A DNA stretch of 64,000 bases, from NCBI RefSeq assembly GCF_020535545.1, contig NZ_CP084752.1, forward strand, positions 1,223,501 through 1,287,500, given 5' to 3'. The position numbers and the translations under genes are program-made. Numbering within the stretch: the stretch's first letter is position 1; every line of letters begins with the position of its first letter. Shown here in pieces: positions 9,940 through 20,986 of the stretch. The DNA comes from Roseateles sp. XES5 (lineage in GTDB: Bacteria; Pseudomonadota; Alphaproteobacteria; Rhizobiales; Rhizobiaceae). The notes under the pieces were generated by a model. That model saw nothing but the letters and a program-made list of their open reading frames with translations. It was not told the DNA's origin and searched no databases.

Positions 9940-12900
9940 TCAAGCGACCGCCTTTTCCTGTCCTGCCGTCTCGAAAGCCGTGCGCATGCCGGCCTCGCGC
10001 GCCTTCACGCGCTTGGCCGCCTCCTCCTTGACGGGACCGTAGCCGCGAATCTCGCCGTAAAGCGAAAGAAGCGCAACGGCGGCGTCACGGTTCTCATGGG
10101 CAAGGCCTTGCAACACCTGGCCGACCATCGCTTCGTAGTCGGCGATGAGCTGGCGCTCCATGCGGCGCTCGGCCGTGCGGCCGAACGGATCGAAAGCCGT
10201 GCCGCGCAGCCCCTTGAGGCGGGCAAGAAGCCCGAAGGCCGGCAGCATCCAGCGGCCGAAGCGGCGCTTGCGTGGCCGACCATCGGCATCCTCCCCCTTG
10301 AGGAAGGGCGGCGCGAGGTTGAAGGCGATGCTGTATTTGCCTTCGAACTGCTCGGCGAGCCCCGCCTTGAAGGCCGGATCAGTGAAAAGCCGCGCCACCT
10401 CGTATTCGTCCTTGTAGGCAAGGAGCTGGGCATGGACATGGGCGACGGCGCGCGTCAGCTTGTCGTCCAGCCCCAGCGCCGTCTCCGCCGCCTGCACCCG
10501 GTCCACCAGCGCCTTGTAGCGGTTCGCGAGCGCGGCGTTCTGATAGGCGGTCAGGTGCTTCATGCGGTGAGCGACGAGATCGGCCGTCGTCATGGTTTCC
10601 AGCGTCGGCACCGGCTTGCCCGGATGCAGCAGGCGCTCGGCGCGGGCGGGATCGGCGGCGATCAGCCGGCCCCAGCCGAAGGCCGAGAGCGTTGCGTCGA
10701 CGGCGACGCCGTTGAGCGCGATCGCCTGTTCGATGGACTGACGGGTAAGCGGGATCAGCCCCTTCTGCCAGGCATAGCCCGTCATCAGGATGTTCGTCGC
10801 CATGGCGTTGCCCGCCACCTTTTCCGCGACCGTCGTGAAGTCGAGCAGGTAGGAAGCCTCGCGCAGCGCGGCGCGCACCGTGCCTTCCACGTCGCGGCGG
10901 CGGAAATCGAAATCGCGCTTGCGCACGAAATCGGCGACCGGCGTCAGCCTGGTGTTGACCACGCCCGTCGTGCGGTGCGGGTCGCAGAGCGTCGCCGCAT
11001 CCTTGGAGGCGGCCACCACGTCGTCGGCGGCGATCAGGAGATCCGCCCCGCCGGTGATGATGCGCGGCGAGGAGACGTCCTGGTCGTGCAGGCCGATGCG
11101 CAGGTGGCTCATCACGGCCCCGCCCTTCTGCGCAAGGCCGGCCATGTCGAGGATCATCGGCGACTTGCCGTCGAGATGGGCGGCCATGCCGAGGATGGCG
11201 CTGATCGTCAGGATACCCGTGCCGCCGATGCCGGCGATGGCGATGTTGTAGGAGCGCTCGCCGATGCGCGCGATCTCGGGGTCGGGAACGCCCGTCATAT
11301 CCGGGTTGGACCGTGCCGCCTTGCGCAGCCGCCCGCCCTCCACCGTCACGAAGGACGGGCAGAAGCCCTTGAGGCAGGAATAGTCCTTGTTACAGGTCGA
11401 CTGGTTGATCTTGCGCTTGCGACCGAGCGCGGTGTCGAGCGGCTCGACGGACACGCAGTTCGACTGGGTGGAACAGTCGCCGCAACCTTCGCAGACCGCC
11501 GGATTGATCATCAGGCGAACCGGCGGATCCTCCATCAGGCCGCGCGAACGACGGCGCCGCTTTTCCGCCGCGCAGGTCTGCACATAGACGATGGCCGAGC
11601 AGCCGGGCGCCTCGCGGATATCCCGCATTACCCGGTCCATCTCGCCGCGGTGGCGCACAATGACACCGGGCGCGAGCATCGAGGCCGAATAGGCTTCCGG
11701 ATGGTCGGAGACGAGGTAGATCGGTGTGACGCCCTCGTCGTGAAGCTGGCGTGTCACCGCTTCGGGGCTGATCGGCCCGTCGACGGCCTGACCGCCCGTC
11801 ATCGCCACGGCGTCGTTGTAGAGCAGCTTGTAGGTGATGTTGACGCCGGCGGCGACCGACTGGCGCACGGCCAGGATGCCGGAATGATAATAGGTGCCGT
11901 CGCCCAGATTGACGAACATGTGCTTTTCGTCGGTGAAGGGCGCGATGCCTGACCACGGAACGCCCTCGGCGCCCATATGGGTGAAGGTCATCGTGTCACG
12001 GTCCATCCACTGCACCATGTAGTGACAGCCGATGCCCGCCGCCGCGCGGCTGCCTTCGGGCACCTTGGTGGAGGTGTTGTGCGGACAGCCCGAGCAGAAA
12101 TAGGGCACGCGCTCGACCGGCGCGGTATGCGTCTTGCGGATCTTCTCGCGCTCCAGGAGATAGGCAAGCTCGTCGGAGATCACCGTCTTCAGCCCGGCGT
12201 CGAAGTCGAACTGCAGGAGCCGCGAGGCGATGGCCCGCGCCACCATGCCCACCGTCAGCGCCTGCGAGAGCGGCAGGAACGGGTGGTCCTGATGGTCGAA
12301 CTTGCCGATGATGCGCGGCCGCTCGCCCGGATGCCAGTTGAAGAGCTGCTGCTTGATCTGGTTCTCGATGATCTCGCGCCGTTCCTCGACGACGAGCACT
12401 TCTTCCAGCCCCTGCGAGAATTCGCGCACGCCCTCCGGCTCCAGCGGCCAGGGCATGCGGACCTTGTAGACGCGCATGCCGATCTCGGCCATTTCCGCCG
12501 GCCCGAGCGACAGTTCCTTCAGCGCCTGCAGCACGTCCTCATAGGCCTTGCCCGAGGCGATGATGCCGAAACGGGCGCGCGGCACGTCATGCGTCACCTC
12601 GTCCACGCGGTTGGCGCGGGCAAAGGCGATGGCGGCATAGCCCTTGTAGGTTTGCAGCCGCTCGTCCTGCGGCAGCGGCGGATCGGGCCAGCGCAGGCTG
12701 AGGCCGCCCGGCGGCAGTTCGAAGTCCTCGGGAATGACGAATTGCCGGCGCTCGCCGGCAAGGTCCACCGAGGCGGTCGTCTCGACCGTGTCGGCGATGA
12801 ATTTCATGCCGACCCAGCAGCCGGAATAGCGCGACATCGCCGTGCCGAGCAGGCCGTATTCGACGAATTCGTGGATGGACGAGGGATAGAGCACCGGGAT

Positions 12901-13401
12901 CAGCGCCGACATGAAGGCATGGTCGGACTGGTGCGGAATCGAAGACGACTTTGCCGAATGGTCGTCGCCGGCAAAACAGAGCACGCCGCCATGTTTCGAG
13001 GTGCCGGCGGCATTGGCGTGCTTCAGCACGTCGCCGCAGCGGTCGACGCCCGGCCCCTTGCCGTACCAGTAGCCGGCGACACCGTCGTAACGCGCGCCCG
13101 GCGACAGGTGCAGCTGCTGCGTGCCCCAGACGGCGGTGGCGGCCAGATCCTCGTTGACACCAGGGCGGAACACGATGTCGTGCGCGGCCAGATGCTTGCC
13201 GGCCTTGGCAAGCTGCTGGTCGTAGCCGCCGAGCGGCGATCCGCGATAACCCGAGATGAATGCGGCGGTGTTCAGGCCTGCTGCGCGGTCGCGCCGCATC
13301 TGAACGATCGGCAGGCGCACGAGTGCCTGGATGCCGGAAAGGAAGATCCTTCCCTCCTCCGCCGTATACTTGTCCTCGAGAGAAAAGCTCTGCTTCAGCA
13401 T
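9940..13401 (-). CDS. Indolepyruvate ferredoxin oxidoreductase, fused alpha-gamma type
   Basis: 1153-residue single-chain enzyme oxidatively decarboxylating aryl (or branched) 2-oxo acids to acyl-CoA. Order seen: N-terminal pyrimidine-binding domain, thiamine-diphosphate domain with GDGTYYHSG (about residue 495), a cysteine-rich segment (about 633-680, [10 protein letters not shown] and later CLKGFCPSF) for iron-sulfur binding, then the gamma domain ([11 protein letters not shown]) near 720 and a C-terminal region shared by aerobic proteobacterial homologs. It is 22 bases upstream of ivd and may share its transcript, which would link 2-oxo acid oxidation to acyl-CoA breakdown. An Lrp-type regulator lies directly upstream. 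Confidence 0.9.
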   Translation of the reverse strand: MLKQSFSLEDKYTAEEGRIFLSGIQALVRLPIVQMRRDRAAGLNTAAFISGYRGSPLGGYDQQLAKAGKHLAAHDIVFRPGVNEDLAATAVWGTQQLHLSPGARYDGVAGYWYGKGPGVDRCGDVLKHANAAGTSKHGGVLCFAGDDHSAKSSSIPHQSDHAFMSALIPVLYPSSIHEFVEYGLLGTAMSRYSGCWVGMKFIADTVETTASVDLAGERRQFVIPEDFELPPGGLSLRWPDPPLPQDERLQTYKGYAAIAFARANRVDEVTHDVPRARFGIIASGKAYEDVLQALKELSLGPAEMAEIGMRVYKVRMPWPLEPEGVREFSQGLEEVLVVEERREIIENQIKQQLFNWHPGERPRIIGKFDHQDHPFLPLSQALTVGMVARAIASRLLQFDFDAGLKTVISDELAYLLEREKIRKTHTAPVERVPYFCSGCPHNTSTKVPEGSRAAAGIGCHYMVQWMDRDTMTFTHMGAEGVPWSGIAPFTDEKHMFVNLGDGTYYHSGILAVRQSVAAGVNITYKLLYNDAVAMTGGQAVDGPISPEAVTRQLHDEGVTPIYLVSDHPEAYSASMLAPGVIVRHRGEMDRVMRDIREAPGCSAIVYVQTCAAEKRRRRSRGLMEDPPVRLMINPAVCEGCGDCSTQSNCVSVEPLDTALGRKRKINQSTCNKDYSCLKGFCPSFVTVEGGRLRKAARSNPDMTGVPDPEIARIGERSYNIAIAGIGGTGILTISAILGMAAHLDGKSPMILDMAGLAQKGGAVMSHLRIGLHDQDVSSPRIITGGADLLIAADDVVAASKDAATLCDPHRTTGVVNTRLTPVADFVRKRDFDFRRRDVEGTVRAALREASYLLDFTTVAEKVAGNAMATNILMTGYAWQKGLIPLTRQSIEQAIALNGVAVDATLSAFGWGRLIAADPARAERLLHPGKPVPTLETMTTADLVAHRMKHLTAYQNAALANRYKALVDRVQAAETALGLDDKLTRAVAHVHAQLLAYKDEYEVARLFTDPAFKAGLAEQFEGKYSIAFNLAPPFLKGEDADGRPRKRRFGRWMLPAFGLLARLKGLRGTAFDPFGRTAERRMERQLIADYEAMVGQVLQGLAHENRDAAVALLSLYGEIRGYGPVKEEAAKRVKAREAGMRTAFETAGQEKAVA

Positions 13402-13430
13402 GACTTCCTCCTCGATGGCTCTCCTCCACG

Positions 13431-13556
13431 AAAGCCATCCTCCTAATGTAGGAGCTTACGCAGAGATTGGGAGGAGCGCGTCCTTATTTTCGCGGTTGAA
13501 AATCATGTCTTTAGGATGCCATCCGCAAAAGGTGCCGCCTGACGCAAAGCCATCCT
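13431..13556. promoter_or_regulatory. Candidate Lrp-type operator region upstream of the oxidoreductase gene
   Basis: The 162-base gap between the Lrp gene and the oxidoreductase holds repeated and symmetrical sites. AAAGCCATCCT occurs identically at 13431-13441 and 13546-13556, and GCCATCC also at 13518-13524. An AT-rich dyad ATTTTC-N6-GAAAAT lies at 13486-13503, and ATGGCT-N12-AGCCAT at 13415-13438. Lrp/AsnC proteins bind spaced AT-rich dyads. Assignment as an operator is inference. Confidence 0.4.
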
Positions 13557-13563
13557 ATTCCGC

Positions 13564-14031
13564 TCAAAGCGGGACGCGATGCGTGTTTTTTAGTTCGTCG
13601 AGCGCGAAGCTGGAATTGACGAAGCCGACGCCCGGCAGCTTCAGCAGCGCCTTCTTCAGGATCTCCTCGTACTGGCGCACGCTGCTGGTCAGGACACGCA
13701 GCACGTAGTCGTGATCGCCGGTCATGGAGTAACACTGCACGACCTCGGGCATGTCCTTCACCGCCCGCTCGAAGGCGAGCAGCGTCTCCTCGTCGTGCTG
13801 CTTCAGCCGCACGAAACAGAAGACCGAAACCTCGAAGCCGACGAGCTTGGGATCGACCGCGACGATGCGGCCGCGAATGATGCCGAGCCGTTCCATTTCC
13901 TTGATGCGCCGCCAGCAGGGCGTGTGGCTGAGGCCGACGCGCTCGCCGATCTCGGCCACCGTCAGCTCCGGTTCGGTTTGCAGAAGCCGCAGGATCTTGC
14001 GGCTGGTCTCGTCCAGAACGCCCTCAGCCAT
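13564..14031 (-). CDS. Lrp/AsnC family transcriptional regulator
   Basis: 155 residues from the ATG at 14031, chosen because the helix-turn-helix begins there in the usual register (MAEGVLDETSRKILRLLQ); an upstream in-frame start would add 32 unrelated residues. The N-terminal winged helix-turn-helix (LTVAEIGERVGLSHTPCWRRI) is followed by the RAM ligand-binding domain (YSMTGDHDYVLRV). It lies just upstream of, and in the same direction as, the oxidoreductase/leucine block, so local control responding to an amino acid is likely. Ligand unknown. Confidence 0.9.
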   Translation of the reverse strand: MAEGVLDETSRKILRLLQTEPELTVAEIGERVGLSHTPCWRRIKEMERLGIIRGRIVAVDPKLVGFEVSVFCFVRLKQHDEETLLAFERAVKDMPEVVQCYSMTGDHDYVLRVLTSSVRQYEEILKKALLKLPGVGFVNSSFALDELKNTHRVPL

Positions 14032-14136
14032 GTCAGCGCCGCGCCTCCCGCACCCCATTGTCTGTCGCCATGCGCCGCACCTCCCGATTCCGCGTCCGAG
14101 TTCTAGCCTGAAAAGAAGGGCGGGCAACAGGGCCCA

Positions 14137-14817
14137 TCAGCCCCGCACGCCCCCCAGCGCAAGGGAGAGTACCGCCGACGCCAGCACCAAAAGCACGGTC
14201 GCCTCCACGACGACCCGCACCACGATGAGGAGCGCAGCAAGCCGGCCGATCTTCAGGTCGTGCTGGAACCAGCGGGTTTCGACGACCAGGTACCAGAGCA
14301 GCGAAAGGACGAGGATCACGATCCCGGCGACGACCAGCGTCCGCTCGCCGGTGCGGGCGAAATTCGCGCCGGCGCTGACACCGAAGGCAAAGGGCGCGGC
14401 GACATAACACTGGCTGTAGAACGGCGGCTTCAGCGTCTCGCGATCGAGCCCGGCCCCGCTTCTCCTCAAAAGCCGCACGGCCATCAGCAGCGGAAAGATG
14501 CTGAAGAGGAAGGCGCGGAAGATCAGGAGATTGGTATCGTTGCGCAGGATCTGCGGCAGCATGCCGTCGTCCCGGTGGGCGATCAGCGCCAGTTCCAGGC
14601 CATGGGCAAGAAGCAGCGTCAAGAGCAGGAAGAGCGGCGGGCTCAGCGTGTCCTTGTAACGCTCCTCCAGCGTATCTCCGAGTTCCACATCCGCGTAACG
14701 CATCATCTGCCGCGGCCGGGTGAGCGTGCGCCACAGCGTCACCGGATAGAAGACGAGCCAGGACACCAGCTCGTAAAGCAACTCCTCCAGCGATTGCAGC
14801 AGGCGCATGAAATCCAT
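14137..14817 (-). CDS. Conserved hypothetical membrane protein
   Basis: 226 residues from the ATG at 14817, which has GGGGAG eight bases upstream; an earlier in-frame start at 14889 would overlap the MFS gene and lacks such a site. About five hydrophobic segments are visible (SWLVFYPVTLW; PLFLLLTLLLAHGLELAL; LLIFRAFLFSIFPLLMAV; LVVAGIVILVLSLLWYLV; the C-terminal valine-rich segment). The N-terminal stretch with TRPRQMMRYA resembles YIP1-like or permease-type proteins, but I cannot assign a family. It follows the MFS exporter in the same direction. Confidence 0.7.
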   Translation of the reverse strand: MDFMRLLQSLEELLYELVSWLVFYPVTLWRTLTRPRQMMRYADVELGDTLEERYKDTLSPPLFLLLTLLLAHGLELALIAHRDDGMLPQILRNDTNLLIFRAFLFSIFPLLMAVRLLRRSGAGLDRETLKPPFYSQCYVAAPFAFGVSAGANFARTGERTLVVAGIVILVLSLLWYLVVETRWFQHDLKIGRLAALLIVVRVVVEATVLLVLASAVLSLALGGVRG

Positions 14818-14885
14818 GAAGCGGCTCCCCGGTGGCGCGTCCGCTCTGGCATAGAGCGTTTTGCCACCACCGGGAAGCCCGGGGC

Positions 14886-16076
14886 TCATGCCGGGCGGGT
14901 GCGCACCGCCGAAACGATGGTGAGGGCGGCAAGGAAGAGCACGACGCCGCTCGCCATGAAGACGCTGGTCACGCCGATGGCATCGAACATCACGCCGCCG
15001 GCCGCCGCGCCCGTGGCGATGGCGAAGTTGACGGCCGCGACGAAGAGGCCGCCGGCGGTTTCGGCTTCATCCGGCACGGCGCGCGTGATCCAGGTCGACC
15101 AGGCGACCGGCACCGCCCCGAAGGCAAGGCCCCAGAGCGCGACCATGGCCGCATCGCCGGCAAGGCCGCCACCGAAGACGGACAGAGAGAGCGCCAGGAC
15201 GCCCATGACGACCGGCATGAGGGTGAGCGTCAGGCGCATCGACCGTTCCAAGAGCAGCGCACCCAGCGAATTGCCGAAGAAGGTGGCGATGCCGAAGCCG
15301 AGCAGCACGGCCGATACGCCCTCGACGCCGAGGCCCGTCACCGTTTCGAGGAACGGACGGATATAGGTGAAGAAGGCGAAATGGCCGGTGAAGACGAGCA
15401 GGATCGCCAGCATCGCAAAGCCGACCCCCGGCCGCGCCAGCACCTCGACCAAGGTGCCGAAGCGCGAATGGCCGCGCGGCGGCAGCGAGGGGAGCGCGGC
15501 GAGCTGCACGACGAGGGCGAGCACACCCAGCACGGCCGCGCCGAGGAAGACGTTCCGCCAGCCGACGATATCGCCGACATAGCTGCCGACCGGCGCGGCA
15601 AAGACCGTCGCCGCCGAAACGCCGAGGAACATCACCGACAGCGCCTTCGCCACATAGGCTTCCGGCACCAGCCGCATCATGGTCGCGGCGGAAAGCGTCC
15701 AGAAGCCGCCGAGCGCCGTGCCGAGCAGCACGCGGCCGGCCAGAAGCATCGGCAGGTTCGAGGCCATCGCGACCATGAGATTGGACAGGATCAACAGAAC
15801 GGAAAGGCCGAGCAGCACCAGCCGCCGGTCGAGCCGCCCCGTCACCACCGTGATCACAAGGCTCGTCACCAGCGCGACCGCCGCCGTCGCGGTCACCGCC
15901 TGCCCGGCCATGCCTTCGCTGATGCCGAGATCCGCCGCCATCGGCGTCAGGAGGCTCGCCGGCAGGAATTCCGCCCCCACCAGCCCGAACACGCCGAGCG
16001 TCATCGCAAGGACCGCCCCCCAGGCCGGACGCGCGTCCACCGCATCGTCTGGCGCCAAAACTGTTGCATCCGTCAT
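14886..16076 (-). CDS. MFS transporter, drug/sugar efflux (DHA1) type
   Basis: 396 residues from the ATG at 16076, preceded by GGAAAGGGA. Twelve hydrophobic segments and the inter-loop motif GRLDRR fit the 12-TM major facilitator superfamily; the start FGLVGAEFLPASLLTPMA resembles NepI/AraJ-like exporters. It diverges from an AraC regulator across 78 bases, an arrangement that usually means regulator-controlled export of a small toxic or signalling compound. Substrate unknown. Confidence 0.87.
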   Translation of the reverse strand: MTDATVLAPDDAVDARPAWGAVLAMTLGVFGLVGAEFLPASLLTPMAADLGISEGMAGQAVTATAAVALVTSLVITVVTGRLDRRLVLLGLSVLLILSNLMVAMASNLPMLLAGRVLLGTALGGFWTLSAATMMRLVPEAYVAKALSVMFLGVSAATVFAAPVGSYVGDIVGWRNVFLGAAVLGVLALVVQLAALPSLPPRGHSRFGTLVEVLARPGVGFAMLAILLVFTGHFAFFTYIRPFLETVTGLGVEGVSAVLLGFGIATFFGNSLGALLLERSMRLTLTLMPVVMGVLALSLSVFGGGLAGDAAMVALWGLAFGAVPVAWSTWITRAVPDEAETAGGLFVAAVNFAIATGAAAGGVMFDAIGVTSVFMASGVVLFLAALTIVSAVRTRPA

Positions 16077-16103
16077 CTGCCGTCCCTTTCCTGTTGCAGT
16101 GCG

Positions 16104-16154
16104 TGCGGAAAAGGTGGGTTGACAGCGGGGACGCACAATGCCATTTTATCCGCA
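16104..16154. promoter_or_regulatory. Divergent regulator/exporter promoter region with a TGCGGA inverted repeat
   Basis: TGCGGA (16104-16109) and its inverse TCCGCA (16149-16154) flank the 78-base region between the MFS and AraC starts, each next to an A/T run (AAAA and TTTTA). The second arm abuts the AraC start codon. It is a candidate AraC-type operator; half-site spacing is inferred by eye only. Confidence 0.3.
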
Positions 16155-17152
16155 ATGTTTGATCCATCGTCCGAACCCGCAAAAAACACGCACGACCCCG
16201 TCAGCGAACTCCTGATGGGCATGCGCCTGCGCGGCGCCAGCTACGGCCGGCTGCAGCTGAGTCCTCCCTTCGGCATCCGCTTTGCGGCGGGACCGGACGC
16301 GCGTTTCCACTTCGTCGCGCGCGGCAAGGTTCTCCTGCGCTCCGCAGGGGAGACGGTGCGCGAACTCGGCTGCGGCGATGCGGTGCTGCTGCCGCGCGGC
16401 GAGGCGCACGAGATCGCCACCGGTCCGAATGTCCAGATGCGCGATTACGAAAGCTATGCGCAGAAGCCGCTCTGCGCCGAGGTCGCGGCGGTGGAAGCCT
16501 GCCTGAAGACCGCGGGCCGCGAGAACGATACGCTGATCTTCACCGGCCGCATGGAATTCGAGCTCGACACGCTGCATCCGCTGGTCGGTCTCATGCCGCA
16601 GGTCATGTCCGTCGGCGCGCTGATCGGCCGCCAGCCGGAACTGATGCCGCTGCTCGACGCCATGGAGCGGGAAATGGGTGAGGAGCGCGTCGGCTCGGCC
16701 GGCATCCTGGCGCGCCTTGCCGACGTCATCGCCGCCTCCATCGTGCGCGGCTGGGTGGAGTGCGGCTGCGGCGATGCGACGGGCTGGATCGAGGCCCTGC
16801 GCGATCCGCGCCTCGGCCGTGTCATCGCCGCGCTTCATCGCGAACCCGGCCGCGCCTGGACGCTCTCCGACATGGCGCGCGAAATGGGCAGCTCCCGTTC
16901 CGTCTTCGCCAAGCGTTTCGTGGAGGTGACGGGCGTCACGCCGCAGCGCTACGTGCTGGCGCTGCGCATGCGCCTTGCCGAACAATGGTTCCGCCGCGAC
17001 AAGCTGCCCATCGACACCGCCGCCCGCCGCCTCGGCTTCGGCTCCCAGGCCGCCTTCGCACGAGCCTTCAAACGCATCGTCGGCGAACCGCCGGGCAAGA
17101 CGCGGAAGGCGATGTCAAAGCGGGCTGAGATTGGAACGCGGGGGAGGAAAAA

Positions 17153-17174
<22 letters not shown>
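16155..17174 (+). CDS. AraC family transcriptional regulator
   Basis: 339 residues. The N-terminal half is a cupin-like sensor domain of the AraC_binding (cupin_6) type (RFHFVARGKVLLRS, LLPRGEAHEI); the C-terminal ~100 residues carry two helix-turn-helix motifs (WTLSDMAREMGSSRSVFAKRF; IDTAARRLGFGSQAAFARAF). The ATG at 16155 has no clear Shine-Dalgarno sequence, so initiation may be leaderless or the true start elsewhere. The final seven codons run into the oppositely oriented tRNA-Thr, suggesting a C-terminal tail of little functional importance. Likely controls the divergent MFS gene. Confidence 0.88.
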
Positions 17175-17227
<53 letters not shown>

Positions 17228-17373
17228 ATCTGGCGAAACAAGGCTGCTTCGCTTGGGCGAGGGCCTATTGCCACAGGTGATCGGGCAGTGCAAGCGGCCA
17301 ATTTGCGATTATCGCAACAAATCGCGTGCGGGCGGTGCTTTTTTCGCTTGGCAGATTTGATTAAAAGAGACGT

Positions 17374-17562
17374 ATGGACGGCAAGGACGACACGAAACGC
17401 GGGAAGATCAGGACGGAAGCGGAGCTTCGCGCCGAGCGGCTGGCGAGGACGCTGCGCGACAATCTTCAGCGCCGCAAACAGCAGTCGCGCGCCCGGCGGG
17501 CGGGTGAAGCGGACGAGGCGATGGGGCTTCCTGCCGCAAAAAAAGACGAATCGGACGCTTAG
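17374..17562 (+). CDS. Small conserved hypothetical protein upstream of murA
   Basis: 62 residues, highly charged, with an arginine/lysine-rich helix (EAELRAERLARTLRDNLQRRK) and an acidic C-terminus; no signal peptide or membrane segment. I recall similar short proteins directly upstream of murA in Rhizobiaceae, which supports it being real. AAAGAGACG lies just before the ATG as a weak ribosome-binding site. Function unknown. Confidence 0.7.
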   Translation: MDGKDDTKRGKIRTEAELRAERLARTLRDNLQRRKQQSRARRAGEADEAMGLPAAKKDESDA

Positions 17563-17729
17563 TCGAAGCGGTCTTCATTCACGAAGGCTCGAGGGGATGA
17601 TCCACCAACCGGGCGCGCAACACGCGGCTGGCCGGCATGGTCTTCATTTTTCAATCGCGATGCTCTAAAGAAGCCGCCATCTCCGAAAGCCGATATCTCA
17701 GGAAAGGCGGGCCCGGCCCGTAGTCATAT

Positions 17730-19022
17730 ATGGATCGTATCAGGATTGTAGGCGGCAACGAGCTCCGGGGCATCATCCCGATCTCCGGCGCCAAGAATGC
17801 CGCGCTGCCGCTGATGATCGCGTCGTTGCTGACCGACGACACGCTGACGCTGGAAAACGTGCCGCATCTTGCCGACGTCGAGCAGCTCATCCGCATCCTC
17901 GGCAACCACGGCGCGGACATTTCCGTCAACGGTCGCCGCGAGCGCCAGGGCGAGGGTTATTCCCGCACGGTCCACTTCACTTCGCGCAACATCGTCGACA
18001 CGACGGCGCCCTATGAGCTGGTCTCGAAGATGCGCGCCTCGTTCTGGGTCATCGGCCCGCTGCTCGCCCGCGAAGGCAAGGCCCGCGTTTCGCTGCCGGG
18101 CGGCTGCGCCATCGGCACGCGCCCGGTCGACCTCTTCATCGAGGCGCTGGCGGCGCTCGGCGCGAAGATCGAGATCGACGGCGGCTATGTCGAGGCGACG
18201 GCGCCCGAGGGCGGCCTGATCGGCGCGCGCTACACCTTCCCGAAGGTTTCCGTCGGCGCGACCCATGTGATGATGATGGCGGCGACCCTTGCCCGCGGCA
18301 CGACCGTGATCGGCAATGCCGCCCGCGAGCCGGAAGTGCAGGACCTCGCCAAGTGCCTCAACGCCATGGGCGCCAAAATTTCGGGCGCCGGCACCTCCAC
18401 CATCACCATCGAAGGCGTCGACCAGCTCTCGGGCGCGCGCCACCGCGTGCTGCCCGACCGCATCGAGACCGGCACCTATGCCATGGCCGTCGCCATGACC
18501 GGCGGCGACGTCGTGCTGGAAGGCACGGATGTGGCGCTGCTCGACACCGCCCTGGAGGCGATCCGCCGTTCGGGAGCCGAGATCACCGCGACGGAAAGCG
18601 GCATCCGCGTCGTGCGCAACGGCGGCGGCATCAAGCCGGTCGACGTCGTCACCGACCCCTTCCCGGGCTTTCCGACCGACCTTCAGGCGCAGTTCATGGG
18701 CCTGATGACCAAGTCGAACGGCATTTCCCACATCACCGAGACGATCTTCGAGAACCGCTTCATGCATGTGCAGGAGCTTGCCCGTCTCGGCGCGAAGATC
18801 TCGCTCTCCGGCCAGACGGCCAAGATCGAGGGCGTCGAGCGGCTGCGCGGCGCGCCCGTCATGGCGACGGACCTGCGCGCCTCCGTTTCGCTCGTCATCG
18901 CCGGCCTTGCCGCCGAGGGCGAGACCATGGTCTCGCGCGTCTACCATCTCGACCGCGGCTTCGAGCGGCTGGAAGAGAAGCTGACCCAGTGCGGCGCCAT
19001 CGTCGAGCGCGTCAGCGACTGA
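17730..19022 (+). CDS. murA: UDP-N-acetylglucosamine 1-carboxyvinyltransferase
   Basis: First committed enzyme of peptidoglycan synthesis, transferring enolpyruvate from PEP to UDP-GlcNAc in the cytoplasm. 430 residues as expected, with the conserved lysine in GAKNAALPL (K22) and the fosfomycin-reactive catalytic cysteine in [11 protein letters not shown] (C126), so fosfomycin sensitivity at the target is predicted. The two-domain repeat is complete. Codon use (valine GTC 9, GTG 4 over 17881-18480) serves here as a local reference for native genes. Confidence 0.97.
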   Translation: MDRIRIVGGNELRGIIPISGAKNAALPLMIASLLTDDTLTLENVPHLADVEQLIRILGNHGADISVNGRRERQGEGYSRTVHFTSRNIVDTTAPYELVSKMRASFWVIGPLLAREGKARVSLPGGCAIGTRPVDLFIEALAALGAKIEIDGGYVEATAPEGGLIGARYTFPKVSVGATHVMMMAATLARGTTVIGNAAREPEVQDLAKCLNAMGAKISGAGTSTITIEGVDQLSGARHRVLPDRIETGTYAMAVAMTGGDVVLEGTDVALLDTALEAIRRSGAEITATESGIRVVRNGGGIKPVDVVTDPFPGFPTDLQAQFMGLMTKSNGISHITETIFENRFMHVQELARLGAKISLSGQTAKIEGVERLRGAPVMATDLRASVSLVIAGLAAEGETMVSRVYHLDRGFERLEEKLTQCGAIVERVSD

Positions 19023-19199
19023 CCGGAGCCTTCCGGCGGGCCTGCGACGCAGGTCTTGCGTGAAGATCACGCGATGGCGCGTCTTCAAAAGAAGGCGCGC
19101 CTGGCACGGCGGAGTTGCAGTCCGCCGCGCGCCGTCCTATCTCGTTTGACAAATATTCAGGATGCCGCGCATCGGCGGCCTCCGCGGGAAGGACATGAC

Positions 19200-19637
19200 A
19201 TGGACAGCCTGAAACTGCTCGCCCTCGACGCCGAAGATCTCGCCGTCGTCTCGGCCCACCTGCAGGACGCGGTCTTCAAGACCGACGGCCTTGCCTATGA
19301 CGCCCGCCACAACGTCTTTTCGCTCGCCGTCAACCGCTTCGTCTGGGAAAAGACCGGCGGGCGCGGCAAGAACTTCGAGCGCCGCCGCGCCGCCGTCGCC
19401 TTCAAGCGCGTGGAGGCCGTGCGCTCGCTCGGCATCGACCGCAAGGACAAGGATGCGGTCTTCTCGCTGCTCGCCGTGAACTACAGCCAGAAGGGCGAAG
19501 GTCCGGAGGGAACGGTGGAACTCGTGCTTTCCGGCAATGCCTCCATCGCACTCGATGTGGAATGCATCGAAGTTCAGCTTGCAGATACTGGCGGAGCATG
19601 GGAAACCAGCTTGAAACCCCGCCATCCAGCGGTTTGA
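19200..19637 (+). CDS. DUF2948 family protein
   Basis: 145 residues from the ATG at 19200, preceded by GGGAAGGACATGAC, a good ribosome-binding site; an ORF start at 19056 would add 48 atypical residues. The sequence (LKLLALDAEDLAVVSAHLQDA, NRFVWEK) matches the DUF2948 family of alphaproteobacteria, usually found beside hisD as here. No signal peptide. Function unknown. Its stop is fused to a potential ATG of hisD (TGAATG), implying co-expression. Confidence 0.88.
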   Translation: MDSLKLLALDAEDLAVVSAHLQDAVFKTDGLAYDARHNVFSLAVNRFVWEKTGGRGKNFERRRAAVAFKRVEAVRSLGIDRKDKDAVFSLLAVNYSQKGEGPEGTVELVLSGNASIALDVECIEVQLADTGGAWETSLKPRHPAV

Positions 19638-19685
19638 ATGCAGGAAGCCGGCACGCATGCCGGGAGACGACAGGGACGAACCGAC

Positions 19686-20984
19686 TTGGCGATCAGACTT
19701 GACTACCAGAGCAGCGATTTCGAAAGCCGGTTCGCTGCCTTCCTGACCACCAAGCGCGAGGTCTCCGAAGACGTCAACGCCATCGTGCGCACCATCATCG
19801 AGGATGTGCGCGCCCGCGGCGATGCCGCGCTTGCCGATTATTCGAAGAAATTCGACGGCCTCGATTTCGCGACGACCTCCATGCGCGTTTCGCTGGAAGA
19901 GATCGACGCGGCCTTCGACGCGGTCGATCCGAAGATCATCGCCGCGCTGGAGCTTGCCGCCCAGCGCATCGAAAAGCATCACGCCCGCCAGAAGCCGAAG
20001 GACGACATCTACGAGGACGCCATCGGCGTCGGCCTCGGTTCGCGCTGGACGGCCATCGATGCCGTCGGTCTTTACGTTCCGGGCGGCACCGCGAGCTATC
20101 CGAGCTCGGTGCTGATGAACGCCGTGCCGGCCAAGGTCGCCGGCGTGCCGCGCATCGTCATGGTCGTGCCGGCCAAGGACGGCGCGATCAACCCGGCCGT
20201 GCTTGCCGCCGCGCGCATTGCCGGCATCGACGAGATCTACCGCGTCGGCGGCGCCCAGGCCGTGGCGGCCCTGGCCTATGGCACGGCCACCGTGCCGCGC
20301 GTGGACAAGATCACCGGCCCCGGCAATGCCTATGTGGCCAGCGCCAAGAAGCATGTGTTCGGCCAGGTGGGCATCGACATGATTGCCGGCCCCTCGGAAG
20401 TGCTCGTCATCGCCGATGCCGACAACGATCCGGACTGGCTCGCCGCAGACCTTCTGGCGCAGGCCGAGCACGATGCCGGCGCCCAGTCGATCCTCGTCAC
20501 CGACAGCGAAGCCCTTGCCGAAGCGGTCGAAGCCGCCGTCGAGCGGCAGCTGAAGACGCTGGAGCGCGCGGAAACCGCCACCGCCAGCTGGCGCGATTTC
20601 GGCGCCGTCATCCTCGTGCCGGATCTCGGCAAGGCCGTGCCGCTCGCCAACCGCATCGCCGCCGAGCACCTGGAGATCGCCACCGCCGATCCAGACGCGC
20701 TGCTGCCCGGCATCCGCAATGCCGGCGCCATCTTCGTCGGCCGCCACACGCCCGAGGTCATCGGCGACTATGTCGGCGGCTCCAACCACGTGCTGCCGAC
20801 CGCCCGCTCCGCCCGCTTCTCCTCGGGCCTGTCCGTGCTCGACTACATGAAGCGCACGTCGATCCTGCGGCTCGGCCCCGAGCAGTTGCGCGCCCTCGGC
20901 CCCGCCGCCGTCACGCTCGCCGAAGCCGAAGGGCTCGGCGCGCATGCGCGTTCCGTCGCCATCCGGCTCAACCTGGAAGGATAG
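19686..20984 (+). CDS. hisD: Histidinol dehydrogenase
   Basis: Catalyses the last two steps of histidine synthesis, histidinol to histidine, with NAD+ and zinc. I chose the TTG at 19686 (432 residues, the usual length, beginning as rhizobial HisD proteins do with [12 protein letters not shown]); an ATG at 19638 would add 16 residues. Motifs include [17 protein letters not shown], the nucleotide-binding [11 protein letters not shown] and GPSEVL. A short stretch around 20260-20380 is unusually rich in GTG. Confidence 0.94.
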   Translation: MAIRLDYQSSDFESRFAAFLTTKREVSEDVNAIVRTIIEDVRARGDAALADYSKKFDGLDFATTSMRVSLEEIDAAFDAVDPKIIAALELAAQRIEKHHARQKPKDDIYEDAIGVGLGSRWTAIDAVGLYVPGGTASYPSSVLMNAVPAKVAGVPRIVMVVPAKDGAINPAVLAAARIAGIDEIYRVGGAQAVAALAYGTATVPRVDKITGPGNAYVASAKKHVFGQVGIDMIAGPSEVLVIADADNDPDWLAADLLAQAEHDAGAQSILVTDSEALAEAVEAAVERQLKTLERAETATASWRDFGAVILVPDLGKAVPLANRIAAEHLEIATADPDALLPGIRNAGAIFVGRHTPEVIGDYVGGSNHVLPTARSARFSSGLSVLDYMKRTSILRLGPEQLRALGPAAVTLAEAEGLGAHARSVAIRLNLEG

Positions 20985-20986
20985 CC

